From Zygnema cylindricum (taxonomy: Eukaryota; Streptophyta; Zygnematophyceae; Zygnematales; Zygnemataceae), in the NCBI GenBank assembly GCA_037447655.1, contig JBBHKE010002416.1:151389-215388 (forward strand): 64,000 bases of DNA, written 5' to 3'. The translations under genes and the position numbers were made by a program. Below are positions 21,792 through 31,595 of the stretch, in pieces (within the stretch, counting starts at the first letter, position 1; each line of letters opens with the position of its first letter). Below the pieces are notes generated by a model that ran no database searches, was not told the origin of the DNA, and worked only from the letters and a program-made list of their open reading frames with translations.

Positions 21792-23140
21792 TACACTACT
21801 CTCCTCGCGACGAGAGTTGTGTCCCACAGGGTGATTTGCGCGATTGCTTCGCAGATCTCAAAAAGTGAAATATCCAATGATCAATGATTACGCTTAAATC
21901 ATTAAAGCATCGTGGCAGCTTTCTAGTAACGATGTTTCGTCTAACGAAAAAAAAAATGGTACGGCTCTGTACGACGCTATACGAAAACGTACCGCGTCCA
22001 CTAACAAACCCCACTTTTCATCTAATGGAATAGTACCCTAAGGGTGAAGTTCTATTAAAAAATTTTGTAATTGTAGGGCCAACATTCCAGAATGCTACAA
22101 TTTGAACAAAGTTTTATTGCGCAGAGTTTGTAATCCACGTGTTAGCACAAGAGTGGTGTCACGGAACTGTAAATTTTTTATTAAAATTGTAGTTGTAATA
22201 GTGGATCGAACTTGGTTGAAAATGGGTATTGAAGGGTTAGGAATATAAAGTTATGAATTTGGTAGACGTCCGCGAAATAATCGCGCGATTTGGAGTTTTA
22301 ATTCAAAAGATATAGCGATAGGTGTATTTAGGTGACAGCGCAGGGTGAAACTAACAAGTGGGTATCGTTGAAACGGGTTAAGGGTCAAATTATTACCGAA
22401 ATTCGCGTGTACGTTTCATAAAGTACTAATGAAACAATTAGTCGTTTAATTCGCATGATGGTTCGTTTCGTACAATTTTTAGTACGAAACGTCACTTTCA
22501 CTTAATGGAACTTCGTAGGTAATTTCAGGTGCGAAATTTGCGACGCACGTTCTTGCGAAGTCACGTTTCGTTTGGCGCGCACTTTTGCACGTAAAATTTA
22601 TGTATTGAAACGTAGCGTTTAATTGGTTGGTAAATGCTACGTAGTTAGTAAGAGATTTCGCACGTTTTTGCATTGGGTAATCTGAGTCCTTGTTGATCAA
22701 TGATTAGCCCAAGTAAAACCTGCTGAACAGAGCGTTGACTCTGGCTTGGCTAGTCCATGGCGATGATGGATAAATAGTGAAGTTGAAGAGAAGAGTAGAC
22801 ATCTTTTCCTTTGGAAAAGTTTGTGGAAATTCTGACTGATCTTGGTCTTGAGCGATTACAACCAAATTGGAGCAATGGCATTTTTGCACGAAATCTCTTA
22901 CAAACTAAGTAGTGTTTTAGTAGTTAAGAGATATAATTATTAAGAGTGGAGAGTAGTGGAAAACACCATAAAAAAAAGGGTTGAGCCACAAGGGCAAGAG
23001 ACCAAGCTAATGTTATGTGGACAAAAGCTTCTTCTAGTTTAAAGTTTATCTTTATGTGAGTGCTTTCCAATGTGGATGTGTATTTTCAAATGTGTGGAAT
23101 GTGTGGTTGAAATTGCCTGTAGTAATGGGATTTTTTGAGA
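21792..23140. other. No gene; contains a dispersed-repeat copy
   Basis: 22035-22160 (ctaagggtgaagttctatta, cgcagagtttgtaatccac) matches 60030-60140. Nothing coding is recognised in the remainder. The short frames at 22479-22889 have no family features. Confidence 0.55.
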
Positions 23141-23149
23141 GGAATGAGA

Positions 23150-23480
23150 TCTTGTTACAAAAATCGTCAATGATTTTAAAACTGACCAACAATCTTCATT
23201 TGCGTACCATGGACGTGCGTACCAAGTCATAGTTCAACACACCTTTTGTACTCTTTGCAGACGCTTTGTCACATACCACCTCTCTTTTTAGGGTTCCTAT
23301 ATTTACGCGTGACGAATGAGCGTTGCCAAAATTAGTGTGACGAGCGAGTGCTAACAAAAATAGCGTGACAAAAGTGCGTTACGAAATTTCGTTTGTATTT
23401 TCTGTTGGATTTTTGAACGCGTATATCGTGTGCAAATTTTATGATTTCCATTAGTTGTCATCTTGACACGTATGCTCATT
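23150..23480 (+). repeat. Dispersed repeat R1, copy 1
   Basis: It shares aaaatcgtcaatgatttt, ttgtactctttgcagacgc and gacaaaagtgcgttacga with 60175-60505, and most of it with 25180-25425. Internally three units of about 27 bp begin gtgacgaa/gtgtgacg/gtgacaaa. No coding capacity. The family is unclassified. Confidence 0.8.
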
Positions 23481-23561
23481 ATCCAACTTGTTGCGGCTCA
23501 ATTTTTTATGTAATTGGTGTTGTACCTCGCGAGGTACATCACCAATAACATAAAATTTCAA

Positions 23562-23589
23562 AGCGAATGCTTCGCGAAAAAAAAATATC
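23562..23589 (+). repeat. Dispersed repeat R2, left part (split by solo LTR)
   Basis: gcgaatgcttcgcgaaaa is shared with 55143-55165. The repeat resumes at 24476 after the LTR and runs to about 24660 (tcccagacttttggagtata, ttggcaagattctct). The uninterrupted copy is at 55143-55320. Confidence 0.8.
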
Positions 23590-24475
23590 TGAAATTATGT
23601 TGTCTCCATTGACCCACAGAATGAGCAGCCTATGTAAAGCCTCTAGGATAATATTTTCCCCTTCCACTTTCCCACTGAATAAGCGCAGCCAAGGCACAAA
23701 AATATCCTGACCACCCTCACCCCTGTAAGGACAAGACTCCCTTGAGTCAAACGCAAAAAGAATCACTGAATTTGCTCCCCTTAGCAGTAAGTTATGGCTG
23801 GTCAAATATGACCTTTATAGTTACAAGCTCTCTTACAGAGAGTTCCCTAAATATCACTAAGTCTTGGTCTGCCTACTCACGACTACCTACTACTAAACCC
23901 TAGTCGAATAGGAACACTATATAGTACAAGAAGGTACAATGGGCGATGTACTTATTGTACAACCATTGTACGACATGGTCTACAATGTGACACTTGTCAA
24001 ATCACGAGCCATGGTTCCTTCTCCCATCTTCTCCAGTATCAAGTAATGTGGCGCCAAGTGGCACCGCGTGACGCTATCTCCGTATGCCGCCAAAAGCTCA
24101 CTTCGCGTGGCGGCTATAATGCCGGCCGTTCGATCAAAACATATTTTACATGGTTCAGATTTGCGTACATGCATGAATTGTTCCTCTTCGTTATTCCGGT
24201 GTTAATTAGCTATTGCGTAAATATTTATATATCTTTGAAACCCATGACGTGTATTGTTTCGATAACGACGTAGTGGATAAGATGTACGACTATATAGTGG
24301 TCCGCAGACCTAGGTTCAAATCTAGACCAAGGTACTATTTTGGTAAAATATCCTGTACTTCTAAATCTACCAGTTTCTAAATATCGTGGCAGCCGTGGCG
24401 TGCCTTTGATCCTCATTCTCTCTTTTAAGTGGAAATAAATTAGAGAAGTGAAATATTAATTACCTTTTTTCAACA
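23590..24475 (-). mobile_element. Solo LTR with perfect TSD ATATC
   Basis: 886 bp, minus strand, from TGTTG (24475) to ...ACATAATTTCA (23590), flanked by ATATC at 23585-23589 and 24476-24480. The repeat copy at 55143 represents the empty site. It carries the GTAC cluster (23920-23970), GTGGCGCCAAGTGG (24049) and a tRNA-like block, and is shorter than other LTRs. Confidence 0.92.
24263..24332 (+). other. tRNA-like block in solo LTR 23590, antisense
   Basis: A-box-like tagtggataagatg (24271-24284), B-box GGTTCAAATCT (24313-24323) with CTAG/CTAG T-stem, T4 at 24338-24341. Confidence 0.6.
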
Positions 24476-24834
24476 ATATCCAATGGTCATTGTTAACTCC
24501 CAGACTTTTGGAGTATATTGGCAAGATTCTCTGTAATGTTGTTTTCTGAATAAAAACAAAATAAAAGGTACGACGTAGTACGCAAAGGTTCAAATTTTTG
24601 TAGACAACCTCACTTTTTCATATAATAAAACTCCACTTTTAGTCCGAAATGTATATATTTTTCAATTTTGCGACGGCGTACGATTCCTATCGTTTTTTAC
24701 GGTTACATATATTAATGTATACAACTGTAAGGCGATTATTCTTTTTTTTTAGAACTCCCTAAATTAGCATTAACACCGAAATTAAAATGCACTTTAGAAA
24801 AAAATCAAATTACTAATTAGAAGTGTTGTGTATC

Positions 24835-25025
24835 GGTAAGAATTGGTCGATAACCAATATGGGCCTTTTTTTTGATAGCCGATAATTGATATATTTGTGC
24901 GATATATCGTTATCGGTGTTATCGCCGATAAATAGCCGACATTTATCGGTTATTACAATCAATATTTATCGGTTATTATTGGCGATAACACTGATATCGA
25001 TAACTATCAACGATATCGGTGCAGG
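24835..25025. repeat. Cluster of TTATCGG / CCGATAA motifs
   Basis: In about 190 bp the motif TATCGGT/ACCGATA and close variants recur more than ten times in both orientations (tatcggtaag, gccgataatt, ttatcggtgt, gccgataaat, ttatcggtta, ggcgataaca, gatatcggtg). They could form several hairpins. No repeat family was recognised. Confidence 0.75.
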
Positions 25026-25179
25026 CAGTACACTCAATTGTAGGTGTTATTCCCCGGAAGCGTTGCGGACCCCCTTCACCCTGATTTCGGTAAAAAATCA
25101 AGATATTTCCTTCATTGTCTATAATTTATGGGGGTTTTACTAGGTTTTACACCCTTTATACCCGTCCATAGTGTCCTTT

Positions 25180-25425
25180 TAACTGATAGTTTTTTTCATG
25201 TGCGTACCATGTACGTGCGTAACAGTTCATTATGCAACACAACTTTTGTACTCTTTGCAGAGGACTTGTCAATGAACCAACTCATCTTTTTAGTGTTCCT
25301 ATGTTTTAGCCTGACGAATGAGTGCTTCCGTAAATAGTGTGACGAATGGGCGCCAACAAAAGTAGTGTGACAAAGTGCGTTTTGAGATTTCTATTGGTGT
25401 TTTTAGTTAGATTTTTGAATGCATA
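25180..25425 (+). repeat. Dispersed repeat R1, copy 2, interrupted by Helitron
   Basis: It matches 23200-23430 and 60225-60460 up to gaatgcata, then stops exactly at the Helitron terminus at 25426. Confidence 0.85.
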
Positions 25426-26400
25426 CTAGTAAATCAATGCCCGTTACACGGACATGGACTGATTTGTATGTTATCACTTTTTTTGTGCCTTAAATATCAA
25501 AGTTTATCACCATTGTACATTTAAGTTTTTAATGATTAAATTTACAATATGTTTTGTGTCTACACAATCTCTTTACACTTTTTCCTGTTGACATCAACCA
25601 TGGGTGATTTGATCGGTAACATAAATGCATTTTTTACAATTTCACATTGCACGATTAACCCAATGAAAGTGTGGTTTTTTTTTTTAGGTCTATAAACCTA
25701 TGTAGCCTACTTTTGAATATAGAAAACCTACTTGTGAATAAACCAAAGGAATTTGGGTCCACCATTCATCTACTAAAAGCATTAAAGGGTACAACGTTTA
25801 AGATACGTATACATGTAACTGCAATAAAACTAAATTTATTTTTTAACCTTTTTTTTTGCATATTTTCATGTTTTTTTTCACGACCTGCATCTAATATCGA
25901 ATTACAATCATATTTAGCATGTGTGTAGCCTATGTATAAACCTATACATCCTATGCCGTTATGATGCTTTTGTAGAAAACATTATTGCTATATGTTCTTG
26001 TTTAATTATCAAGTAGCGGTTCTTCAATCAACAATTATACATTAGCTCAAGATGTGGCTCGTGACAGTGCGACATATAGTTGTCCGTGTGCGAACAATGA
26101 TAGTGGGAGATACAAACCCAAGTGGTGAATTGATTGTTCTTGAGCGTTGTTGATCGCCATTGCAAATCCTACTTGCACCAGAAAGTGGTGACGTATAATT
26201 TGGAAAGGTAATGATTTTTCGTAGCTAATCATTGGAATACGCGGAATAAATATGTCGCTGTTTTTAGCAACTCCTGTGAGTATCTTATCGTGAATGTAAT
26301 TTTTTGGTAAGACGCACCACCCACAGTTTGGTTCCATTGCACATTCCCCTTCCACCATTGATATTACGCAACAAAAGTATTCGTTTTTTTAGCGAAAAAA
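25426..26400 (-). mobile_element. Helitron 3' fragment
   Basis: On the minus strand the element ends with hairpin GTCCGT-GTA-ACGGGC, 10-11 nt, then CTAG|T, fitting the Helitron 3' rule (hairpin then CTRR, insertion before T). A helicase C-terminal remnant lies about 620 bp upstream. The 5' end was not found. The downstream flank is repeat R1, which confirms the terminus. Confidence 0.8.
26047..26358 (-). pseudogene. Helitron helicase (PIF1-like) C-terminal remnant
   Basis: The Helitron Rep-helicase unwinds DNA for rolling-circle transposition. Only the last about 100 residues remain: NCGWCVLPKNYIHDKILTG-like, IPRIPMIS, LPFQIIRHHFLVQVGFAMAI, then NNAQEQSIHHLGLYLP and HGQLYVALSRATS. The latter correspond to helicase motifs V and VI (AMTINKSQGQS and GQLYVALSR in the family). 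The motif V Lys-Ser-Gln is changed to Asn-Ala-Gln. The Rep nuclease domain and the ATPase Walker motifs are absent. Confidence 0.88.
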
Positions 26401-27739
26401 GACGGATCACATACCTGAGAGTTGAGTAGGTATTTCCTTTTGTGTGCTTGCTGGCTCGCTCAGTTATAAGTTTACTCTCATGGTATTATTGTTGTGGATT
26501 ATGCTATTGTAATTTAATTTCCATTCCGCTAAACTAATCTAATGTGTGCTTCTCATATCTTTGTCGTTTGAGCCACTTTCAATCACCGGGCCTACTACAA
26601 AACGGGACATGTACACACTTTTGCTCCATTTTTGGCGTACTTGTATTTTTTTTGAAGGTTCCCAATCGTTGAGGTCGCCCGTTTGTAACTATAGTATCGG
26701 TTCTTAGGTTGTCGGTTTATGGCTACGGTTGACTCTCAATGTCGGTGTTCCCTGCAGCTTCGAAACGTGGCATTTTCATTAACTAGACCTACAGTGAAAC
26801 GAGAAATGTACACAGCTTGCGCCACTTTTGGCGTACCGGGCTTTCTAAATGGCAAATAAAGTGGCATTCTTGCGGTGGTGCGACAAATTATTTCGTTTAG
26901 CAGCCGAGATCTGACGGTGAGAAACGGTTGCCAAGGGGGTACTTTGTTAGATATATTACCCGGTAAGTGACGGGATGGAGCAGCCAAGTTTTGCTTGTTA
27001 GAAACGATTGCCGAGGGGGTACAATAAAGTATTGTACTTTGAAAGTTACCCGGTCGCTGACGTGGGCCGAGGGGCAACGATTCCCGTTTTTTGACGTCGG
27101 TCAGGGGCCACGCCGTTTACGGGCGCAGACGAACAAAACGTCTACCTATTCAAAGGTTTTCAAATGGACAACCAACAGTCTATGAGGCATTTTCTCCATT
27201 AGAGGCCGAGAGTTATCGTACGTATACATTTACTGGTAGTAATATTTCATTTTCTTCTTCATCATGTTGTGTTAGCAAAGAATCTATCGCGTAAGTGTTT
27301 TCTTTCGATTGGATGCACGTAGGTTCTTGTTCTAACGGCAATCATGTCAAAGATTTCAAAAGCACAATATTTGAATTTGTATCCATACATCCAACCGCAA
27401 AATTAATTATGGGAATGAATAATTTGTACGTTTGTGTTCTGTCTTTTTATCGTTGTTTTGTTGTTCGTATTTCGTCGTGGTGCTGCAAAATTTGGATGTC
27501 AACGGATGGTGGAGGATGCAGAATGTAAGATCATGGAGGGAGAAAGAGAGAAAAGTTGGAGAAAGACATCAAAGATGAAATATAATAGAATCATGGCAAC
27601 AAGAATATGAAAGCAAATGATAGAAGACAAAAGAGACAAAAAAAATACAAAAAGAGAAACACAGGCGAGAGAGAATGACTTCTCATTATAATCAGTAAAT
27701 TTGATGTACAAAATGAATGGATTAAGTACTAAGTCTAAC
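26401..27739. other. No gene; short internal repeats
   Basis: Two similar blocks at 26588-26645 and 26783-26840 (cctac...cgggacatgtacacac / gaaatgtacacagc ... tttggcgtac). Two more lie at 26915-26960 and 27000-27060 (gaaacggttgccaagggggt / gaaacgattgccgagggggt, then acccggt). A purine-rich stretch follows at 27500-27670. Nothing coding was recognised. Confidence 0.5.
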
Positions 27740-27879
27740 TATACATTTAGAGTGGACCGGTTGCACGACGTCCACAAAAGAATTGAAGCCGCAAGGTACC
27801 AAAAGGTATAAGTGGTGGCGGCTAATGACAAAGTCGGTGGATGACAAAGTTGAGGACAAAAAAAATATTTCGTACAGTG

Positions 27880-28165
27880 TCGAGCGTGCCTGAGTAATGT
27901 GAGGGAAGGGCCCACATCCCGGATTTTCCAGCACCGAAGTCCTGCAAAAAAAGCCCCAAATGCGAATGCTCCCTCATTGATGATCATGCCCACTGCTGCC
28001 CACATTCCTCTCATCGATATGCATGCAAAACAGGAGAGAAACTCGGTCTGGGAAAAAAGAAGAGTGTAGGGGAAGGCAAAAGTTACCCCCTCCCCCTTCC
28101 TTCCCCCCCCCCGGGCCGGGGGAAGGGATTTGGGTCTCGGTAATCGAACTGATATCCCAATTTTG
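27880..28165 (-). mobile_element. Gypsy-2 LTR start, truncated
   Basis: On the minus strand from 28165 it reads AAATTGGGATATCAG... and stays similar to the LTR at 29197-29674 until about 27880 (CAGGCACGCTCGACA), then diverges. It abuts the leader block 28166-28957, so an internal region appears deleted. Confidence 0.6.
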
Positions 28166-28957
28166 TGCTTCCTCCAGGTGAAGCCTATCGCACTTGTTCC
28201 CTCAAAACCCACTGCCCCGATTCGGGGGATTACAGTGTACTCCGGAAGGGTCCTTCCAAAGCAAAAGAGAACTCCAGATGAAGACACAAATGGACTACCA
28301 CGTAGATATATATATAAATAAAAATGATTGGCTTTCCAGATTTAACAATATCACCTTTCCCTAGAAAAGAGAATGAAAGATAGAAAATGAGAGGTAAAGC
28401 GAAACAAACTGAACATACCCCAACAATTAACGATGACAATTAGGGAACGGCGACCCCCATCCTCCGATAGTATCGTGAATAGGTATGGTACTCCCACAAC
28501 CTTTGGTGACCGCAACCCGAAATCCACCAGACTGTTCTCGGTTCAAAACAGCAAAATGTCCAAAATCACCCAAAAGGAAGGTAGTGCCAACTAACCGCCC
28601 GGACTGAGATTTCCACAAAAGACAAATCCAAAACCAAGATGGCAATAGAGTCGAGAACAAAACAAAGATTCTTCCAAAAGAAGGTTTGTTGGAATTTTTG
28701 AGGGTTTTCACAGGAAACAGTACTAAAAAGCAACCTGCCTCCTTCGACCCCAAGTGCATTATACATCAAAGTTTGTCAAATGGCAGGTCCAAAAGTTAAA
28801 GCTATGCTATTAACCAATGAGCGGCAAGCAAGTGTAAGGGAATTGACACAAGGCAAAATAATCTGTACTACACTCGGGGCAAAACGTTTTGCTCCGGACT
28901 GCGGCTAGATCCACGGCCAGAAGTTATTACTTGATCCACTATTACAAGACAAAGTCC
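28166..28957 (-). mobile_element. Gypsy-2 leader block, copy 1
   Basis: It is about 90% similar to 53696-54490, which lies directly upstream of gag of gypsy 2b. It is probably the long untranslated leader between LTR and gag rather than coding DNA, although it could instead be an LTR of its own. Open frames in it have no family match. Confidence 0.6.
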
Positions 28958-29196
28958 TGAAAAGGACACTAACTTGCAAGACTTTGACCTAATGTAATTA
29001 ATGGACCAAAAGCCAGTTGTACCAGAACTAAATTGCTACAGACAGGTAATAGCATAATGTAAACTGCAATCCGAAAGTTTAAGTGGCAATCCCCAATGTA
29101 CCCCCCACTAGGGCTAGCGGAAGCTGGTACTATTTAACTGAATTGCAATCTTTGAGACGATAGAACTTTGTCTTCCGGCCTCTGTAGGCGCCAAAT
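28958..29196 (-). mobile_element. Gypsy-2 leader start with PBS
   Basis: The minus strand begins TTTGGCGCCTACAGAGGCCGG (TGGCGCC at 29187-29193), a PBS-like motif common in plant Ty3/gypsy elements, then runs into the leader block. This supports reading 29197-29674 as an LTR followed by an internal 5' end. Confidence 0.55.
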
Positions 29197-29674
29197 AAAG
29201 TGCGTTCCGCTCAGTTTAGGGAATACAAGGATCTGGTCCGGCTCGGTGCACTTATTCCTTCGTACTGTGAGGACCGTACAAGGGAGAAAGAGTCCGGAAA
29301 TCCTTATGGGTATAAAAGTGTGCCTGAAAAGCACACGAGCTTGAGAGCTGTCGAGCGTGCCTGAGTAACATAAGCGAAGGTGTCGAACGTGCCCGAGAAT
29401 CCCAAGGGAAGGACCCACAGCCCGGAGTGGTTGGCCTCGGATTCTTGCAAAGAACCTCCCCAAATGCGAAAGGCTTCCCAGAATAATGATCATGCCCACT
29501 GCTGAACCCCCATCCTTCCCATAGATATGCATGCAAAGATAGGAGAGACACATGAACCAAGAGTAAGAGTAAGTGCATGGGAAGGCGAAAAGATCTTACC
29601 TCCCCCTTCCTTTCCCATTTGGCTGGGGAAAGGGATTTGGGTTCTCGGTAATCGGGTCGGTGCCCTAATTTCCC
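29197..29674 (-). mobile_element. Gypsy-2 LTR (about 480 bp)
   Basis: It follows the PPT CTAAGAGGGGG (29675-29685) downstream of integrase-PHD 2a, starts GGGAAATTAGGG, contains a TATA-like TTTTATACCC (about 29305-29315), and ends near 29197 before a TGGCGCC PBS. It therefore acts as the 3' LTR of 2a and the 5' LTR of the deleted element to its left. Confidence 0.6.
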
Positions 29675-29711
29675 CCCCTCTTAGTCAGCCGTAACTAAGA
29701 AAAAGAAATAA

Positions 29712-31239
29712 TTACGCGCCCAATTCACAGTTCTCGCAGAACCATGGATTAGGGGATGGAGAGCGTGATTCCCACGAGGAGGGGAGACAAGCTGGATAGT
29801 AACACTGACCGCACTGATTGCAGGCCAAGATGTCGTGCTGCGTGGAGGACAGGTTGCATGATGAAAAACAAGAAGGAGGGTCGGTAAAGTAAGTCAAGTG
29901 GAAAGTGGGTTCGTCTTCCAATTCTTGAAGATGGCAAGGAGCCACATTGATGTGATTCTCTTTAATTCTTCGACCATCTTTCCCCTCCAAAGTCAGAACT
30001 CCTTTGTTTGAGACTTCCACCACTTTCAAAATCACCCGCCCGGCAGAAATGTCAAGCGTGTCTTTTTTCTGTTGCATTCAATATACAAAATCTCCCGGCA
30101 TAAACCGTCGCTGTCTGGGCACATAATCCCTGTTCCGACGCTGGGAATACCACAATTGTTCCGGTGTTGTGCCGCCTGTAAATTCCCCATGGCGAGAGGC
30201 ATCTCTCGGTGGAAGATCTTGGCACGATCGGCTATCAGTTTTTCGACAGTCCCTTTGTGATCCATTTCTGGGAGGACCACAGCTTGGGCCGAGGCAGCCC
30301 CGGGCAGAATGGGATGCCGTCCGAATAAGATGAAGTAAGGACTATAGGAGTGGAGGGAAGCTTCTCTGCTGAATCTGTATCCCATGGCAATTGAAGGAAC
30401 CCTTTTGTCCCATTCTCCCAAGTCCTCTTCCACGGCATATTTCCGTAGGGACCGCTTCACTGTTTGTACGCACCTTTCGGCCAAACCGTCGGCTTGAGGG
30501 TGGTCGCGACTGGTAAGTCGATGGTCGATGAGGCATTTCTCCAAAAGATTTGTAAATTCTCCGGCGAATTCCGATCCCTGGTCTGTCAGAACCTCTGCTG
30601 GCGCTCCAAATTGGGACAGGATCCTCTGCAAGAAAGCGTCGGCGATGGACTTGGACTCCTTTCGGGGCAGAACCACAAGCTCTATCCATTTGGAGAAATG
30701 TTCAATCATGACCAGGACGAAACGATTCCCACGTCTGCTAATCGGAAGAGGTCCCAAAAGATCCAAAGACCACCGATAAAACATCCCCCGGATAGGGAGA
30801 GAATGCAGCTTAGTCCCGCCCTTTTTGTCAAAGGAGGCCTTAACTCGATTGTAGGAAGAGCAAGTTTGTACGATTCGGTTGACTTGGGCCCGCAACCCGT
30901 GCCACCAATACGAGCTTGTAACTAGGGAAGTGGTCCGCTTCTGCCCGAAGTGTCCTCATTGCTTGTGGAGATTAGTAATCAGAGTTTCTCGATCTGATGG
31001 GGGAGGAACCACTTTCCTCGTACCGTCTGACCATTTGTGGAGGAGAACACATCGGTCCCATTCATACGCCGCCATCCAGGTCTGCACTTGGGACAATTGA
31101 ACTCCAGCCAAATGGGGAAGAGGCGATGCATGCTGGATGGATTGGAGAGCCTGGGAGTCGTTCCAGATGTCTTTCCGTCCGGCTCCAATGGGTACCTGCC
31201 CCTCAACATCTGCTGCAAAGGTGGACAGTGCCCCCCCAG
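29712..31239 (-). pseudogene. pol: Gypsy 2a integrase plus PHD finger
   Basis: The best-preserved integrase of the window. A linker and HHCC region lie at 30895-31239 (DVFSSTNGQTVRGKW, then VQTCSSYNRVKASFDKK). The DDE core includes LDLLGPLPISRRGNRFVLV (Asp), LTDQGSEFAGEF (Asp) and HPQADGLAERCVQTVKR (Glu), 30300-30800. A long frame covers 30032-30895; a frameshift near 30070 leads to DISAGRVILKVVEVSNKGVL and then a PHD finger. The PHD has CFSSC, ILACNQCGQCYYPAC (His ligand replaced by Tyr) and PWFCENC, and ends at ELGA (29712). RT and upstream domains are absent; at 31240 it joins the truncated LTR of 2b. Confidence 0.88.
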
Positions 31240-31435
31240 ATGGAGGAATCATGCCTACTGCTACCTGCATTCTTCCCATCGATATGCATGCAAAATAGGA
31301 GAGACGCTCGGTCAGGGAATAAGGAAGAGTGCAGGGGAAGGCGAAAGTTACCCCCTCCCCTTTCTTTCCCCCCCCCCCCCCCGGCCGGGGGAAGGGATTT
31401 GAGTCTCGCTAATCTGGCTGATATCCCAATTTCCA
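31240..31435 (-). mobile_element. Gypsy 2b 3' LTR, truncated
   Basis: After PPT AACAAAAAGGGGG (31436-31448) the minus strand starts TGGAAATTGGGATATCAG and continues as in 29674 downward until 31240, where 2a integrase sequence begins. It includes a C/G homopolymer-rich stretch at 31365-31390. Confidence 0.65.
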
Positions 31436-31448
31436 CCCCCTTTTTGTT

Positions 31449-31595
31449 AGTAGTGACTAAGACATCAAAACAATTACCCGCTTCATTCTCAGTTCCAATA
31501 GAACCACGTTTTGGAGGGTAGAAGGGGTGGCTCCTAAGAGGAGGGGAGACATGGTGAATGCCAACACTGACCACACTGATTGCAGACCAACATGT
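31449..31595 (-). pseudogene. Gypsy 2b PHD finger, C-terminal part
   Basis: The minus strand reads MLVCNQCGQCWHSPC and then a tail with a stop and PSKTWFYWN, so the last CxxC is degraded. Unlike 2a the His ligand is present. The finger is cut at 31595 by the tandem copia and continues at 43210. Confidence 0.8.

Noticed and set aside
23562-23580. gcgaatgcttcgcg palindrome as a regulatory operator
   Set aside because: It recurs at 55143 as part of dispersed repeat R2, so it is better explained as repeat sequence.
24835-25025. CRISPR-like array
   Set aside because: Motifs are irregularly spaced and inverted, without constant repeats and unique spacers; eukaryotic context.
27739-28287. 182-codon minus-strand open frame
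   Set aside because: It spans LTR-start and leader blocks that recur in non-coding contexts at 29197-29674 and 53696; no domain.
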